The position numbers were made by a program, and so were the translations under genes. Below, piece by piece: positions 11,806-23,400 of a stretch of 64,000 bases of DNA. Under the pieces are notes generated by a model. The model did no database searches, had not been told where the DNA came from, and saw only the letters and a list, made by a program, of their open reading frames with translations. The stretch lies in assembly GCA_033980235.1 (NCBI GenBank), contig CM067069.1, positions 34,814,992-34,878,991 of the forward strand. The letters run 5' to 3'. Origin of the DNA: Diadema setosum. Taxonomy: Eukaryota > Echinodermata > Echinoidea > Diadematoida > Diadematidae. How positions within the stretch are numbered: the stretch's first letter is position 1; each line of letters starts with the position of its first letter.

Positions 11806-11922
11806 AGCATGTGCACCCAAACGTTGATAGGCACAACTTTACCCCCTAATACACATACATGCCAAGTTTCATTAGGATACCTCAACAGGTTTCGATAGTT
11901 ACCTTGTCCACAAAATTCATTA

Positions 11923-11955
11923 CGGACGGACGGAAGGACGGACGGACGGACGGAC
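11923..11955. repeat. (GGAC)n microsatellite
   Basis: Tandem GGAC units (with one GGAA variant) lie just inside the terminal hairpin of the Helitron-like element, a common place for microsatellites in such elements. Confidence 0.85.
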
Positions 11956-12329
11956 AACCCGAAAACATAATGCCTCCGGCACCACTTCGTGGCGGAGGCA
12001 TAAAAAAAAAGGATTCAAGTCACTCACTTGTATGTAGTCATGACAACAAAAATTCATGTTTCAATCAACTCAACGTTTCACAACAGCTCTGTGTGGTGTG
12101 AACATGTGATAATGTCTGAAGGTGACTTTCACCACCAGAAGGTCACATTCAGCAGGAGACAAAATCACATTCAGCAAACAAGGTCACATGATGAAGAGGA
12201 CCATGCAAGATGGAGAAAAATGTCATTTGAACTAGCACTACAACAAGCACTAGAATTCAAAGGCCATGATTGTGTACTTCATCACTTGAACAAAATATGA
12301 ACACAGATTTTGAGTGGGAAAAAAACTTA

Positions 12330-12930
12330 GACCCCGTTTACAGTGCGAGGCTCGGCCGCGGCTCGGCCGCGGCCGAGTCCAGCCCCGCTTCAGTGTAAAC
12401 GCGCAAAAGGCCAAATGCGAGGCCAAAATTGGCCTCGCATTTGGCCTCGCTCTGGAGGTGGTCTCGGCCGCGGCCGAGCCGCGGCCGAGCCCGGCCTTTT
12501 CTTGGTGTAAACGCAAACTGGGCCAAATGCGCGGCCAATTGCGCGGCCAGTTTTAGTCTGGCTTCCAAACCCTTTGCCTGTATCTTTCGCTGTTCAGGAT
12601 ATTAACCCCCTCAACGTCGAAAACTAGTATAGTTTAAGGTGGTTTTGTCCTGCAAAGGACTCTTTCCTTCGGCAAAGGCCTTTGCCCGAACGGCGACTTC
12701 GTCGCCACGGAATTCATTTGGCAAAGGGTCTGAAAACCAGACAATACCAAATTGCATTTGTTTACAAGCAGAGCGCCACTACAACAAAATATTGAAAGGT
12801 TTGAATCAAAAGCGCGGCCGAGCCCAGCAGTGTAAACGGACAAAATTGCGAGGCTCGGCCGCGCAATTGAGGCCAGTCTCGGCCACGGCAGAGCCGTGGC
12901 CGAGCCCGGCCTCGCACTGTAAACGGGGTC
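12330..12930. mobile_element. 601-bp GC-rich MITE with TA target site
   Basis: The left end GACCCCGTTTACAGTGCGAG and right end CTCGCACTGTAAACGGGGTC are perfect inverted repeats flanked by TA on both sides. Subterminal blocks are dense in CGGCCGCGGCCGAG palindromes. Internal copies of the phrase GTGTAAACG occur near 12395, 12505 and 12830, suggesting modular duplication. The element stands out sharply by G+C from AT-rich flanks. It contains no transposase. TA flanks fit a Tc1/mariner-type duplication, but TA is short and palindromic, so the superfamily is open. Confidence 0.7.
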
Positions 12931-15900
12931 TAAGGCTCCCCAAAGGAATCCCCTGGGTAGTTTTCAATAGAACTGTGAAATGAATTCATTATGAAACACA
13001 GTGTACTATCGTAAGTTCCTGTTCAGGCTCAGATCAAACTTGTGTCTTTTAGAAAACGTATAAAGATTTAACTATCATTATCATTGTCCTTATTATCATC
13101 ATCATAATTATTGATATCACCATTTATTTTATCATAACTTTAATCATCATCACTGATACTATCATTACACTGTGAAATCACTTCATTTTTTTTAAATATT
13201 TGCTAATCCTAATATTACAGTTATTTCAAATATGTTCTTTCGCTTGCCAACTTGTGCATATCTTCACATCTTTAAATGTATCTTTTACAAACTCTAACAT
13301 AAAGGCTCAAAATTTTTCAACAAAAAACATACAAATACATTGTATCTGCTGCCTCTTCATTGTTTCAAAGTTAAAGAGATGAAGATACCCTGTCCTATCT
13401 ATACTGATATCAACTGCATCAATGAGAGGTATATGTATGTTAATTCATTTCATACCTTTAGAGGGTAGCAGTTCAACATAACACATTATAAATCATAAAA
13501 AACATAGGATACAGTGGAATTCACAGCTGTAACTTATCACTTGTACATGGCTACTAACTTACCATACCTGATGTTTAATATAATAGCATACTATTTTTCT
13601 TTTCATAGAAATGGTAGTTACTTTTAAAGGCAAGCAGTCACTATAACAACATTCATGCACCATTTGATAAGAGGCATATATAGTCATATCTGTATGGACT
13701 CGTTGTTCACTTGTTGTACAAGGTAATACTTGGTTTCCCTGCTAACAAATTCTTTGCAAAGGTGGTTGATATACAGTACCACAGTCCTCTTAGTGAACAT
13801 CTCTCTTGAAACAATACAGGTTCAGAGCAAAAAGTGAGCATTTTTCTGGTCATTACATTGTCCTCATTGTTAACAAATACACGAGGTCATCTTGGCCATT
13901 CCTAGAATCGTACAAAGCAGAAAGCCTAGGCACCTGTCCTTGGCAAATCAAACTTTCCACTGTGAGTGGGTACAGATCCTGATACAAGGTTTCCATTCAA
14001 GAGCTTTTCTGATATGTGTTTACCTGAAGATCTGACTGTGACCATTGCATAATTATCTACAGACAAGTTTCTCCAGTAACCAGGAATACCATGCACCTAA
14101 TGTCTGTACCAGACAAGGATGCAAAGGGAAACAAAGAAATTGAAACTCTATGCAATCACAACCAATGATAAGTGCTTTCCCTCAGAAGTGAGAATAACAA
14201 AATGAATGAGAGCATGCTTGAGAGATATTTGGTATGTACCCAGGAAGAGTTCTAAGACAATATACACCTGTAATAACATTGAAAGAAAGCCAGCAAGCCA
14301 TATCCTTTGGCAAATATTGCTTGGTGAGAAATGAAATAGAACAACTGTGTGGCACAAAGTAGGTTTAAAACATATGGCAATGACGCTGACAACTTGACAA
14401 TTCATAAATAAGCTCAGGGCAATACTATCTAAATTGGCACAGTAAAACTTGATATCCATGCTTTCAACTACATTATTCAGTCAACAGTTTAAAGACATTG
14501 ACAGACATTTAAAAAAAAAAAACACTTATATCAAAATTTACGAACATAGAAATACTTGCTGCAAAATGTGTTGTAGAAAAAAAACAGTTATCTTTCTCCT
14601 ATAACAAAGCAAGTCAATATCAAGCATTCCAAATGCACCAAAAGCTCTAAATATTCTAAAAGCCTTACAACAGTGAAGCTAAAAGTTCTCCTTCACTTCC
14701 AAACAAAAATCTTTCAATTTCTACCCTTGGGTCTGTGCCCACCTGATAGGAAGCTGCTAAAATTTTCAGAGGTTGCAAAAAAAAAAGAGGAAAAATATCA
14801 AAATCACATTTGTTTCTCTTCTCATCTTCATTCACTTCTATCACAGACTTCATGGCACATTGCAAAACCCACAGAAATAACCAGAGTCTGTTTTACCACC
14901 TGCAACCATCCATTATTCACAATGATAACTATCATTGAAGAGGCAAATATCAAGACAGACGAATATCGACATTGAGAGATAGATGGTAGTGTTGTGAAAT
15001 TTTAAGAAATAATAAAAAGTACCACAATATCCAATTATTTGCCTTCTGAGATGTCTTAAAAGACAAAAGAACAAAAAAATAACAAAATAATGTCTACCTA
15101 AGAGTAAGATTACCAAAAAAAAAGTTTCATATCACATTAATAATTTCACAAAAGTGGGTAACACATCATTTTGAAATCTATTCATTTGAAAGAGGCTTGT
15201 TAGTATAATAATCCAGTAGTTTTTAGAACTTACAAGTGACAAGTTTTAGACAGCTTTTAAACAAGCTTCTGCTGAACTGAAGCTTCATATAGTTATAATG
15301 CGCCAACACAAAGGCACAAATGCATAACAGTGTAGTAATTACAAACATGCACTTCTAACATCATTACATGAAATATTTTGAAAAAATGAAATATACTTCT
15401 CAGAAAAAAACAAACACAAAAAACAGAAGAGGCCATAAATTCCTTTGCACTTTTCCAAAACACTGCTATAAAATTCATGTGAACCTTCCAAATCTAAATT
15501 TGTGAGATTGTCATCAGCAATAACAAAAGCTTGCTTGAGGTGGCATCATTTTGGGAAACAAAGTGACATGCACAAGTCGAGGTTGCTCATTTTGCTGATA
15601 AAAATTATCAAATGGCCAAAAGATAACGGTTTTATAGCAAAGATTTGCCATGACAAAAGACTCAGGCAATACTGCACTACTGTGTACTTTCTTCAGCATC
15701 TTTGGACATCTCTGAATACAAAAAAGCAACATCAACACAATGAAACTCTAAAAGAAATCTTTCTCAAACAAGATGTCATTAATAAGACAAACTATGATAT
15801 TGATATTACCCTGTAAAATGAGTAAAGCTAAAAGTTTCTAGAGCAAATCACTTTCTCTCGGAGAGCTCCAAATCTCTTTTGGAAATGCATTGTGCTTTCT

Positions 15901-17435
15901 GCTGTTTACCCCGCATTTTCCCCTCAAGGAGAAAAAAAAAACCCAAACAAACCCAAAATATGGAAAGATCTTTTGAAACTTACAAAGCCAAAGTGAGAAA
16001 AGGCAAGCCTATATTCTTTTTGGCACAATATGTTCACTGCTATAAAATTTGAAATTCATATTTTTTTGAACAACAGTATCATTTTCTAAATCTGATATGC
16101 CTTTGATGATGAGGAAAATCCAGTAGTATCAATAAATTCTGTATGACTCATGCACTACTATGCACTAAGACACTTTTTGAGGCATTGGCAGTAAATCACA
16201 TGACATGCTGGTTATGTATGTACAAGTAGTGGAAGACATCTGGAAAACAAAGTAAAAGCCTGCAAATAACAAGAGATTATGAACATACTCAGGCAAGAAT
16301 TCACCATAGACACAAGAAATCATGCGACATTTCTGTTCTATCCTACTGCTAATGCATTGATTGAGAACGCTTCTCTGATATGAGAGTACATCAAAGACAC
16401 ATAAAGAAAACATATTTCAGGCAAGACGAGAAATAAAACAAACTTACTGTACTAGAAATTGTGAGTTTGACTTTAAACACCAATAAAGGCATTACAGAAC
16501 TTAGGCTAAATAGATAAATACTGCTTTGGTTTTTCACAAGCACAAGACATTACATCATTTCTTCAAGACAGCCACTTATTTTTCATCAACTACTGTTCAT
16601 GATTAAGGTACGAGTCAATTCATTCCTCACCTTGTCAAATTTTGCATTGATAAAACATTGGATTCAATCATGCCATTCATGTTTAAGCTCACACCACATC
16701 ATTCTAAATCCAACCATAGCTGAGCAGAGCTGACTTCATATCAACTTATGAAAATCATCTCTCTGCTTATGCAACAGCTATCAAAGAGGATGGAAAAAAG
16801 ACTTCTCTTTCAGAAGCAATTCCTTCCTAATTCCTGTCATCTTGACATAAATTCCATCTCCCTAACCTTTTGCAAACAAGGCCTTATGACCACACAGAAA
16901 AAAAACAACAACAACAGTTGAGTGAGCATCTATCTCTATATTGCATCTGTTGATGTGTGTGTTGGGTGTCTGTGTGTAATGCTTTTATCATCCATAAGGT
17001 ATGGTTGATGAAGAAATTATGTGGTTAGTAAACACACTTGTACAGCCTCACCTGTTATCTGCACTCATTCCTATCTGTATGCTGACAAACAAGTCATCAA
17101 TCATACCAATGCTGTTTATACCTCCTTTTTCTTTATTTCCTACTCCAAAAGAGGAAAACTATCATGTTGTCATACCACCATAAACCTTTTTTTTTCATTC
17201 TTTTCTTCACATTTTCTCACTTTACACCCTATCCACTCCACAAATGCCATTCTTTCATATTTTTCTTTATCCTTTTCCTTCTATAGACTCAAGTCATGTG
17301 CTTCTCACAAACTTTCCATTTCAAACTCAAATTCTAATCCCCCACTTTTATCATTCTCTTCGCAATGTCTTTCAACAAGGATCCTACTCCCACACAGAAA
17401 GTGAAAACAGAAAACAACAGAAATGCAGAGAATCA
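12931..17435. other. AT-rich stretch downstream of GNL1; may include its 3' UTR
   Basis: No splice-supported coding sequence on either strand. On the minus strand the GNL1 stop codon is at 17438-17436. A candidate polyadenylation signal (AATAAA, seen as TTTATT at 17132-17137) follows about 300 bases downstream. The rest holds an ATC/ATT-rich low-complexity patch (about 13070-13170) and short A runs. Nothing else could be supported. Confidence 0.45.
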
Positions 17436-20400
17436 TCACGAATCCACCAGCATGTCAAATTTGTTACTTGTTGCTAGGAGACCAGCGCCAGAGGACCGGT
17501 CCTCTCCGTCACTCCGATGTCCCTTCTTCTTCCTACCGCCTCTCCTGACGTCAGACTCCCTGTCGACATCATTGCTCTCCACATCGGCATCGCTCTCCTC
17601 CTCGCTGCTGGTGAACTGGTCCGAGAGATCGTCGTCGCGCTCATCCTCCGCCTCGTCCTCCCGGACACGACGATGCTGGTCCTGGAGACGACTGATCTCT
17701 TGTGTCTCCGGATGCTGCTCCCAGAACTCTGCCAGTTTTTAAAAAAAAAAAAAAGAGACAAACCAAACAACATGAGGTAATGAAAGTTGAAGAAACTGAG
17801 CTCTGCCACACAAAAACTAATGCAGTGTGGACAGCATTGTTTTAAATCCTCTGTTCATGAACACAGTCCTTTATATCTGACATATTATTCCATGTTTTCA
17901 TTCTTACATTTTGTTGTACAATATTCATCCCTTGTCCTTGTGAACAAGTTATTTTCTCGCATTTCTTGTCATCATTGCATTTATAAACAGAATGGTATGT
18001 TGCATGGAATTGTGCGCCTGGTTCAGATGTAGACTACAATATTCAAACAAGGATCTTGTACACTGCACTTGCAGTCTTTAACCAATTCTCGAATAGTATC
18101 AAATGCATGAAAGAGGGAGTGATTTATACATTCTAGGTACACCCTCTCTGTGTCAGGGACTTTGGACAATGTGGTCAAGGCTGTGGGATTTTCTGAGCCA
18201 ATCGACACTCAGAGCACAAAAAGGGTTAACCAAACTGACAATGTCTATTTTATCTATTACTTCTTTGAGTCATCAATATTTGTAAGCTTGTGACCACAAA
18301 GACAGAGTTCTGACCCACTCTGATCTGCATACCTTTTTGACCCGTGTAGCTTGGTGGCCTCATACACAGACACAGTCTTCCATCCACAGCCATGCGCAGG
18401 AGGTGGTTTGCTGCCCGGTACACATCCTTACGAGCGGCCTTGGCGGTCAAGAATCCACGCTTCTCAGCCCAGGCTGGGAACACAACGGGATCGCCGATGA
18501 GACAAACATGGAAATAAAGATGGAATATGAAGTATAACGCTCTAATGAACCTTACCTATCAACAGCGATTTAATGAAATAAGTACTGCATAAATTTACAT
18601 TCATTAGACAACTGGTCAACTCAATATGGAAATGAACTTGATTTCTCTGTCAGTTAGATGCAAAGAGTGAAAATGGCTAATACCATTACAATAGGGACTG
18701 CCAAAAACAAACAAACAAACAAATAAACAAACACAAACAAGAAGATAGAAAAGAGCCAAGACACAGAATACCTATGAACAAAATTCATAAATGAAAAACT
18801 ATTCAACTTTGACAGGGAACTGATATCAACTCCTTGTTTCATCTCCTAATCTAAACTAACCCCATCTTCGTGTTGGATTTCTATGTCTAGGAAATAAACA
18901 TACCCTCGTAAGCCCAGCTCACAAAGAATTCTAGAGATTGTCATTTCCTCATTAAACTAACCTTCACACACATCATAAGCAGACCACTGAGATCCTGAAG
19001 CGCCTTCTGGTGAGCCGCCAGCATCAGGGTGTCTTATCCTCAGGATCTGAGTGAGGGGTATCCTCTGGGCCAGGTACCCAATGGCTGTGTAGGGCTCCTG
19101 GACTTGGGCTACAGGGTAAATGCCTGACAGAATCTGGTAGGAACAAAACATTGCAAAATGTGACTGTAATTCCTGCTTCTTTGAAAACATATTCATCTGC
19201 TCTTCAACCTACACATGCCTAGGGATTTGCCCTGGCATTTGGCTAACTCCCTCTTGAAGTTGTAATGTATTAATGGGATAGGTGAATTTACTCAGATGAA
19301 ACAATGATGCCCTAGGGATTCAATGATTAGGAGGATTAGCTAATCTCTATGAATTGACAACAATTTTGGGATATTTCTGCTAATCAGCATGCACATCACT
19401 TGGGAGGCTAGAGACAAATTTGATATATCAAATTCAAATTAGGAAATTATTGAGTTGTTATATAAATTTAGTAATTCAAACTGACAAGATAAAAAATCTA
19501 AATATTCTTACTACTTGTACATGACATTAATCATTGTTTCATTTCATCTTTGTTAATATTTTTGCATTATCTATCATCATTAATGTCATTACAAGTATCA
19601 TTATTGCTATCACTACTGTCATTATCATTATCACCATCATCATTATTATCATTATCATCACCATCATTACAACCATCAACATTTTCCACTGACTAGGTGC
19701 TCATCATCCTGCTGCTCAGCCAAAATATTTTCCACTCCGGGAAAAGTCTTTCAATACCTGAAGTTGTTTGTCCACCAGAGATGGAAACACCAGACCGGGC
19801 GAGTCACATAGCTTGACCGTCGGTGTGAGGAATATGGTCTGAAAGTGTTTTGTGTGTCCAGGGGTTCTTGAGGCACTGACCACCTTGTGACCACACAGAC
19901 CATTCATGAGGGATGACTTGCCCACGTTGGGGTGACCTGTGGCAAATAAGAACAAAACTTTTCTTTCCTTTCTTTTTCTCTACTGAGTGTGATTGAGAAA
20001 TGACATTAATGAAGTCATTGCATACAGATATTCTAATACTACATCAATATCCAAAACAACTAAAACATAAGTCACATCTCTCAAAAAGAATGGCATTATG
20101 CACTTGTCAATTGTAGTCCCGGCCCATGGGTACCCGGGGATGGCCGGGACTTGCAACCAAATTGGGCGGGGATTTCAGCATTTTTTTCGCCCGGGTGGGT
20201 CGGGAATAGACCGGGCTTTGTAGGGGGAAATTCACTTAATTTGCCCCGGTGGGCCTGGGATATACCGGGGTGTTGTCGGGGGAAATTCAATTATTTTGCC
20301 CCGGTGGGTCGGGAATGGACCGGGCTTTGTCGGGGGAGATTCACTTATTTTGCCCCGGTGGGTGGGGAATAAACCGGGGCTTGTCGGGGAAATTCGCTCC

Positions 20401-23400
20401 AACCAAATGGCAGGCATTTGGGGCGGGAATTTTGGCCCGGGAGTGAGCCAGATTTTGCTTGAGAGTTGATCATGACTTGTATGTTTTGTACCATTTCCAG
20501 TACGGTAATGTGACCATAAATTATTTCGCTTGACTAGCAATTCCCCGCTATTATTGAGGACTCGGTTACTAACGTTGCCCAAAAGTCGCGTAAACGCATG
20601 AATCACGTAAGGAAATAGAGCCTAGCGCGAAACATGCGCGATTTGCGCATTTCATGAATTTTTCTGATGTGGAACCTTCGATCGTATTTCCGCTGATGTG
20701 CGCCGGATTGGCGCTTTACGCGATTCCATGCCGGCGGGCTCGGTCACACTGCCCAAAAGTTGCATAATCGCATAAATCACATAACTAAGAAATTTGGTTT
20801 TGTGTGCTTGTCCGTCGAGAATTTGACCATTTTCACTGATTTACGCAATGAAAAATCACCGATGAATTGCGCAAGAACTACGGAAAGATCACGCAAAAAT
20901 ATAGCGCCTCAATCATACGTGAGTTGTTAGTGATACACAGTGGCGTATCTAGGGAAAACGGCGCCCGGGGCAAGCACGAAAATTGCGCCCCTAATTTCTG
21001 AAAAAGTGTTCACCCCTAACCCCATCCCGGTAGAGACTTTTAAAAAAGTCTACATGATATGCTTTTTCAAGCACTTAAAGGGGAAGGTTAGTAACTGATC
21101 AGTGGGAATCAGTGGAAATGCTGGGAGAGGATTGTTCCAATCCTTATGGGATTCATTCAAGAGTGCATTGTATATCTATTGTTGTGTGAAAATGATTTGC
21201 TTCAGAATGGTCTCATATTCAAGTAATGTGCAGTTTAATGCTTCCAGGTTAGCGTCCCTGGTCAGTGACGGAGCATTAATCTGCACATTACTTGAATATG
21301 ATACCGTTCTGAAGCAAATCATTTTGACACAACAATAGATATACAATGAACTCTTGAATGAATCCCATGGAAGGATTGGAACAATCATCTCCCAGCATTT
21401 CCACTGATTCCGACTGATCAGTTACTAGCCTTCCCCTTTAAAAGGGGTCTTTTGAGGGTGATTTAAATGTAATAAATTTAGATGAATTTTGGCGAGTGAG
21501 CGCAGCGAGCGAGCTGATAATTTTTGTATATTTCCACGTCGTCATCACGTTTTGTTCTTATCTTTTTTTATATACATTTTGGCGAGCGAGCGCAGCGAGC
21601 GAGCCGAAAATTTGTGTATTTCAGCTTACAAAGCATGGAATTCTTGTCATTTTTTGCTTATTAAATCTTACAATTGTAATCAAGATATAGTGACGGCCTT
21701 ATAGAAAACGATTTATACCAACAAACTGAGGACTTGAAAAAATACTCCAAATTAGTACGCACAAATGAGCTGAAATTTGTGTATTTCCGCGTCATCATTA
21801 CGTTTTGTTCTTGTCTTGTTTGATTTGGTTTTTTGCGCCCCCCCCCCCCCCCCCCCCCCCCGTACGTTTGACATCTTTGGCGCCCTCGTTTGATCCAATG
21901 GGCGATTGCTTTTTTTTTTCCGTTTTTTCATTTTCGGCGCCCCCAAGGAGTGGCGCCCGGGGCACGTGCCCCCCTTGCCCCCCCCCCCCCCCCCCCCCTA
22001 GATACGCCACTGGTGATACATTAGTGATTCATCGATCAGTATTTCGTAAGTATTACATGCGCTTATTTGCATGTTCTGTTAGAGATACATAGGCCTACGC
22101 CAATATCTTTTTTTTTTTCAGTGATACGTAGGTGTTACAAGCGAGAAACATGCATCATTATTATGTCTGCTAATTGTCAGTGGAGAGTCGTTGGTGAACG
22201 CGATAGCGGCAACATTTTTGCAAACAATCGCTGATATTCCACGCATATTTTGCGCATTGTTCGCGTAAGAACCACGCAAACTACGCAAAAATTACGTAAA
22301 ACAGTGCAATACTGCGTAAACTTTTACGCAAAGCCGAGTTTTCATTTGAGCTCCTCAAAACCTGGAATTGCGTTAAGCGCCGATCTGGCGTACATCGGTT
22401 GACAACTATGAAGGTTCCACGTTGTAGACAAACTCATGAAATGCGCACATCGCGCATGTATCACGTAAAATAAGGCTCGAATTTCTTACGTGATTCATGC
22501 GTTTTCGTGACTTTTCGGCAGTGTGACAGATCCTCAAAGGCCAGGTTTTTGAACAGCTCAAAACTCGGCTTCGCGTAAAAGTTTAGGCAGTATTGCGCTG
22601 ATTTACGTAATTTTTGCGTAGTTTGCATTGTTCTTACGCGAAAAACGCACGAAATATGCGTGGAATATCAGTGATCGTTTGCGAAAATGTTGCCGCTATC
22701 ACGTTCACGTGCGATTCATACGCACTTCATTGTGATAAAGCGCAGATTATTCATGATTTTCCGTGGATCTCTGTTGACGCGCACAACCACGAATTCGCCC
22801 TATTTGGGGCCTTTGCGTGCCTATACACTGAAAGTGCGTGGTTTAGTGATTTTTGAGTGATATTTCTGTAGTTCTTGCGCAATTCATCTGTGATTTTCAT
22901 CACGTAAATCAGCGAAAATTCTCAACGGTCAAGCACGCAAAACCAAATTTCTTGCGTGATTCACGCAAACTTACGCGACTTGTGGGCAGTGTGACCGGGC
23001 CTTGAGGGTCGGGACTTGGAAGGGGATTTCTATGCAAATATGCCTGACTTGTCGGGGACTTGGCCGGGGATTTCAGCACAAATATTGCCCAGCCTGCCGG
23101 GGACTTACCGGGGGATTTCCGTGAAAATTTTGCCCGACCTGTCGGAGACTTGGCCGGGACTTGGCCGGGTAGTGTAACATCCCAAAATTGCAAGTGGGAT
23201 GCAAGTCCCGGCCATCCCCGGGTACCCAGGGGCCGGGACTACAATTGACATGTGCATTACTATATCAATTTTAAAAAGTACATTTACATCTAATATGAAG
23301 TTACCATAATATTCCCTCCTCCCCCCCCCCCACCTGAACTTTGCTTTATATAGATGTGTTTCTTGAGCAGAAAAATCAGATGAACTTGCTTGACTGAGAA

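Larger units (their letters stand above)
10727..12013 (-). mobile_element. Helitron/Helentron-like non-autonomous element, about 1.29 kb
   Basis: Read on the minus strand, the element ends with a GC-rich hairpin (GTCGC-CAAA-GCGAC) four bases before CTAG, followed by a T run. That is the canonical Helitron 3' end. The other end carries a second strong hairpin (TGCCTCCGCCACG pairing with TGGTGCCGGAGGCA) close to a TC and T-run boundary. Both ends contain ATGCCTCCGCC as subterminal inverted repeats. The interior has a tandem duplication of about 152 bp (roughly 11507-11658 and 11659-11810) and a GGAC microsatellite (11923-11955). It also has multiple TGACCTTTGACC phrases. There is no Rep/helicase coding sequence. 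The class is inferred from structure; the exact 5' boundary is uncertain. Confidence 0.55.
20099..23256. mobile_element. Composite 3.16-kb fold-back transposon nest in GNL1 intron 7
   Basis: The outer ends TGCACTTGTCAATTGTAGTC and GACTACAATTGACATGTGCA are inverted and flanked by TTA on both sides. Both arms continue with GGGTACCCGGGGATGGCCGGG-like sequence (shown here split across the arm) and then subterminal tandem units. Inside lie further inverted families: arms ending GGTCACACTGCC (about 20743 and 22998) and a second pair near 20560-20742 and 22340-22530. A third pair lies at about 22190-22365 and 22545-22720. A hAT-like element (20938-22012) sits in the middle. The arm structure with tandem repeats resembles fold-back (TU-like) elements described from sea urchins. 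No transposase is encoded. It fills about 87% of the 3,627-bp intron. Confidence 0.7.

Noticed and set aside
12314..12983. Several overlapping open frames of 76-114 codons
   Set aside because: All fall within the GC-rich inverted-repeat element and read Ala/Arg/Pro-rich palindromic DNA.
17474..17809. Long minus-strand frame rich in Arg/Ser at the end of GNL1
   Set aside because: It is the wrong frame of GNL1 exon 11; the in-phase frame gives the acidic tail and stops at 17436.
20170..20400. CRISPR-like regularly spaced repeats
   Set aside because: Units are contiguous and of about 54 bp with no unique spacers, in a eukaryotic intron.
21489..21704. Open frame with ASERSERAD/ASERSERAE repeats
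   Set aside because: It is the GCGAGCGAGC phrase of the hAT-like element translated; not a protein repeat.
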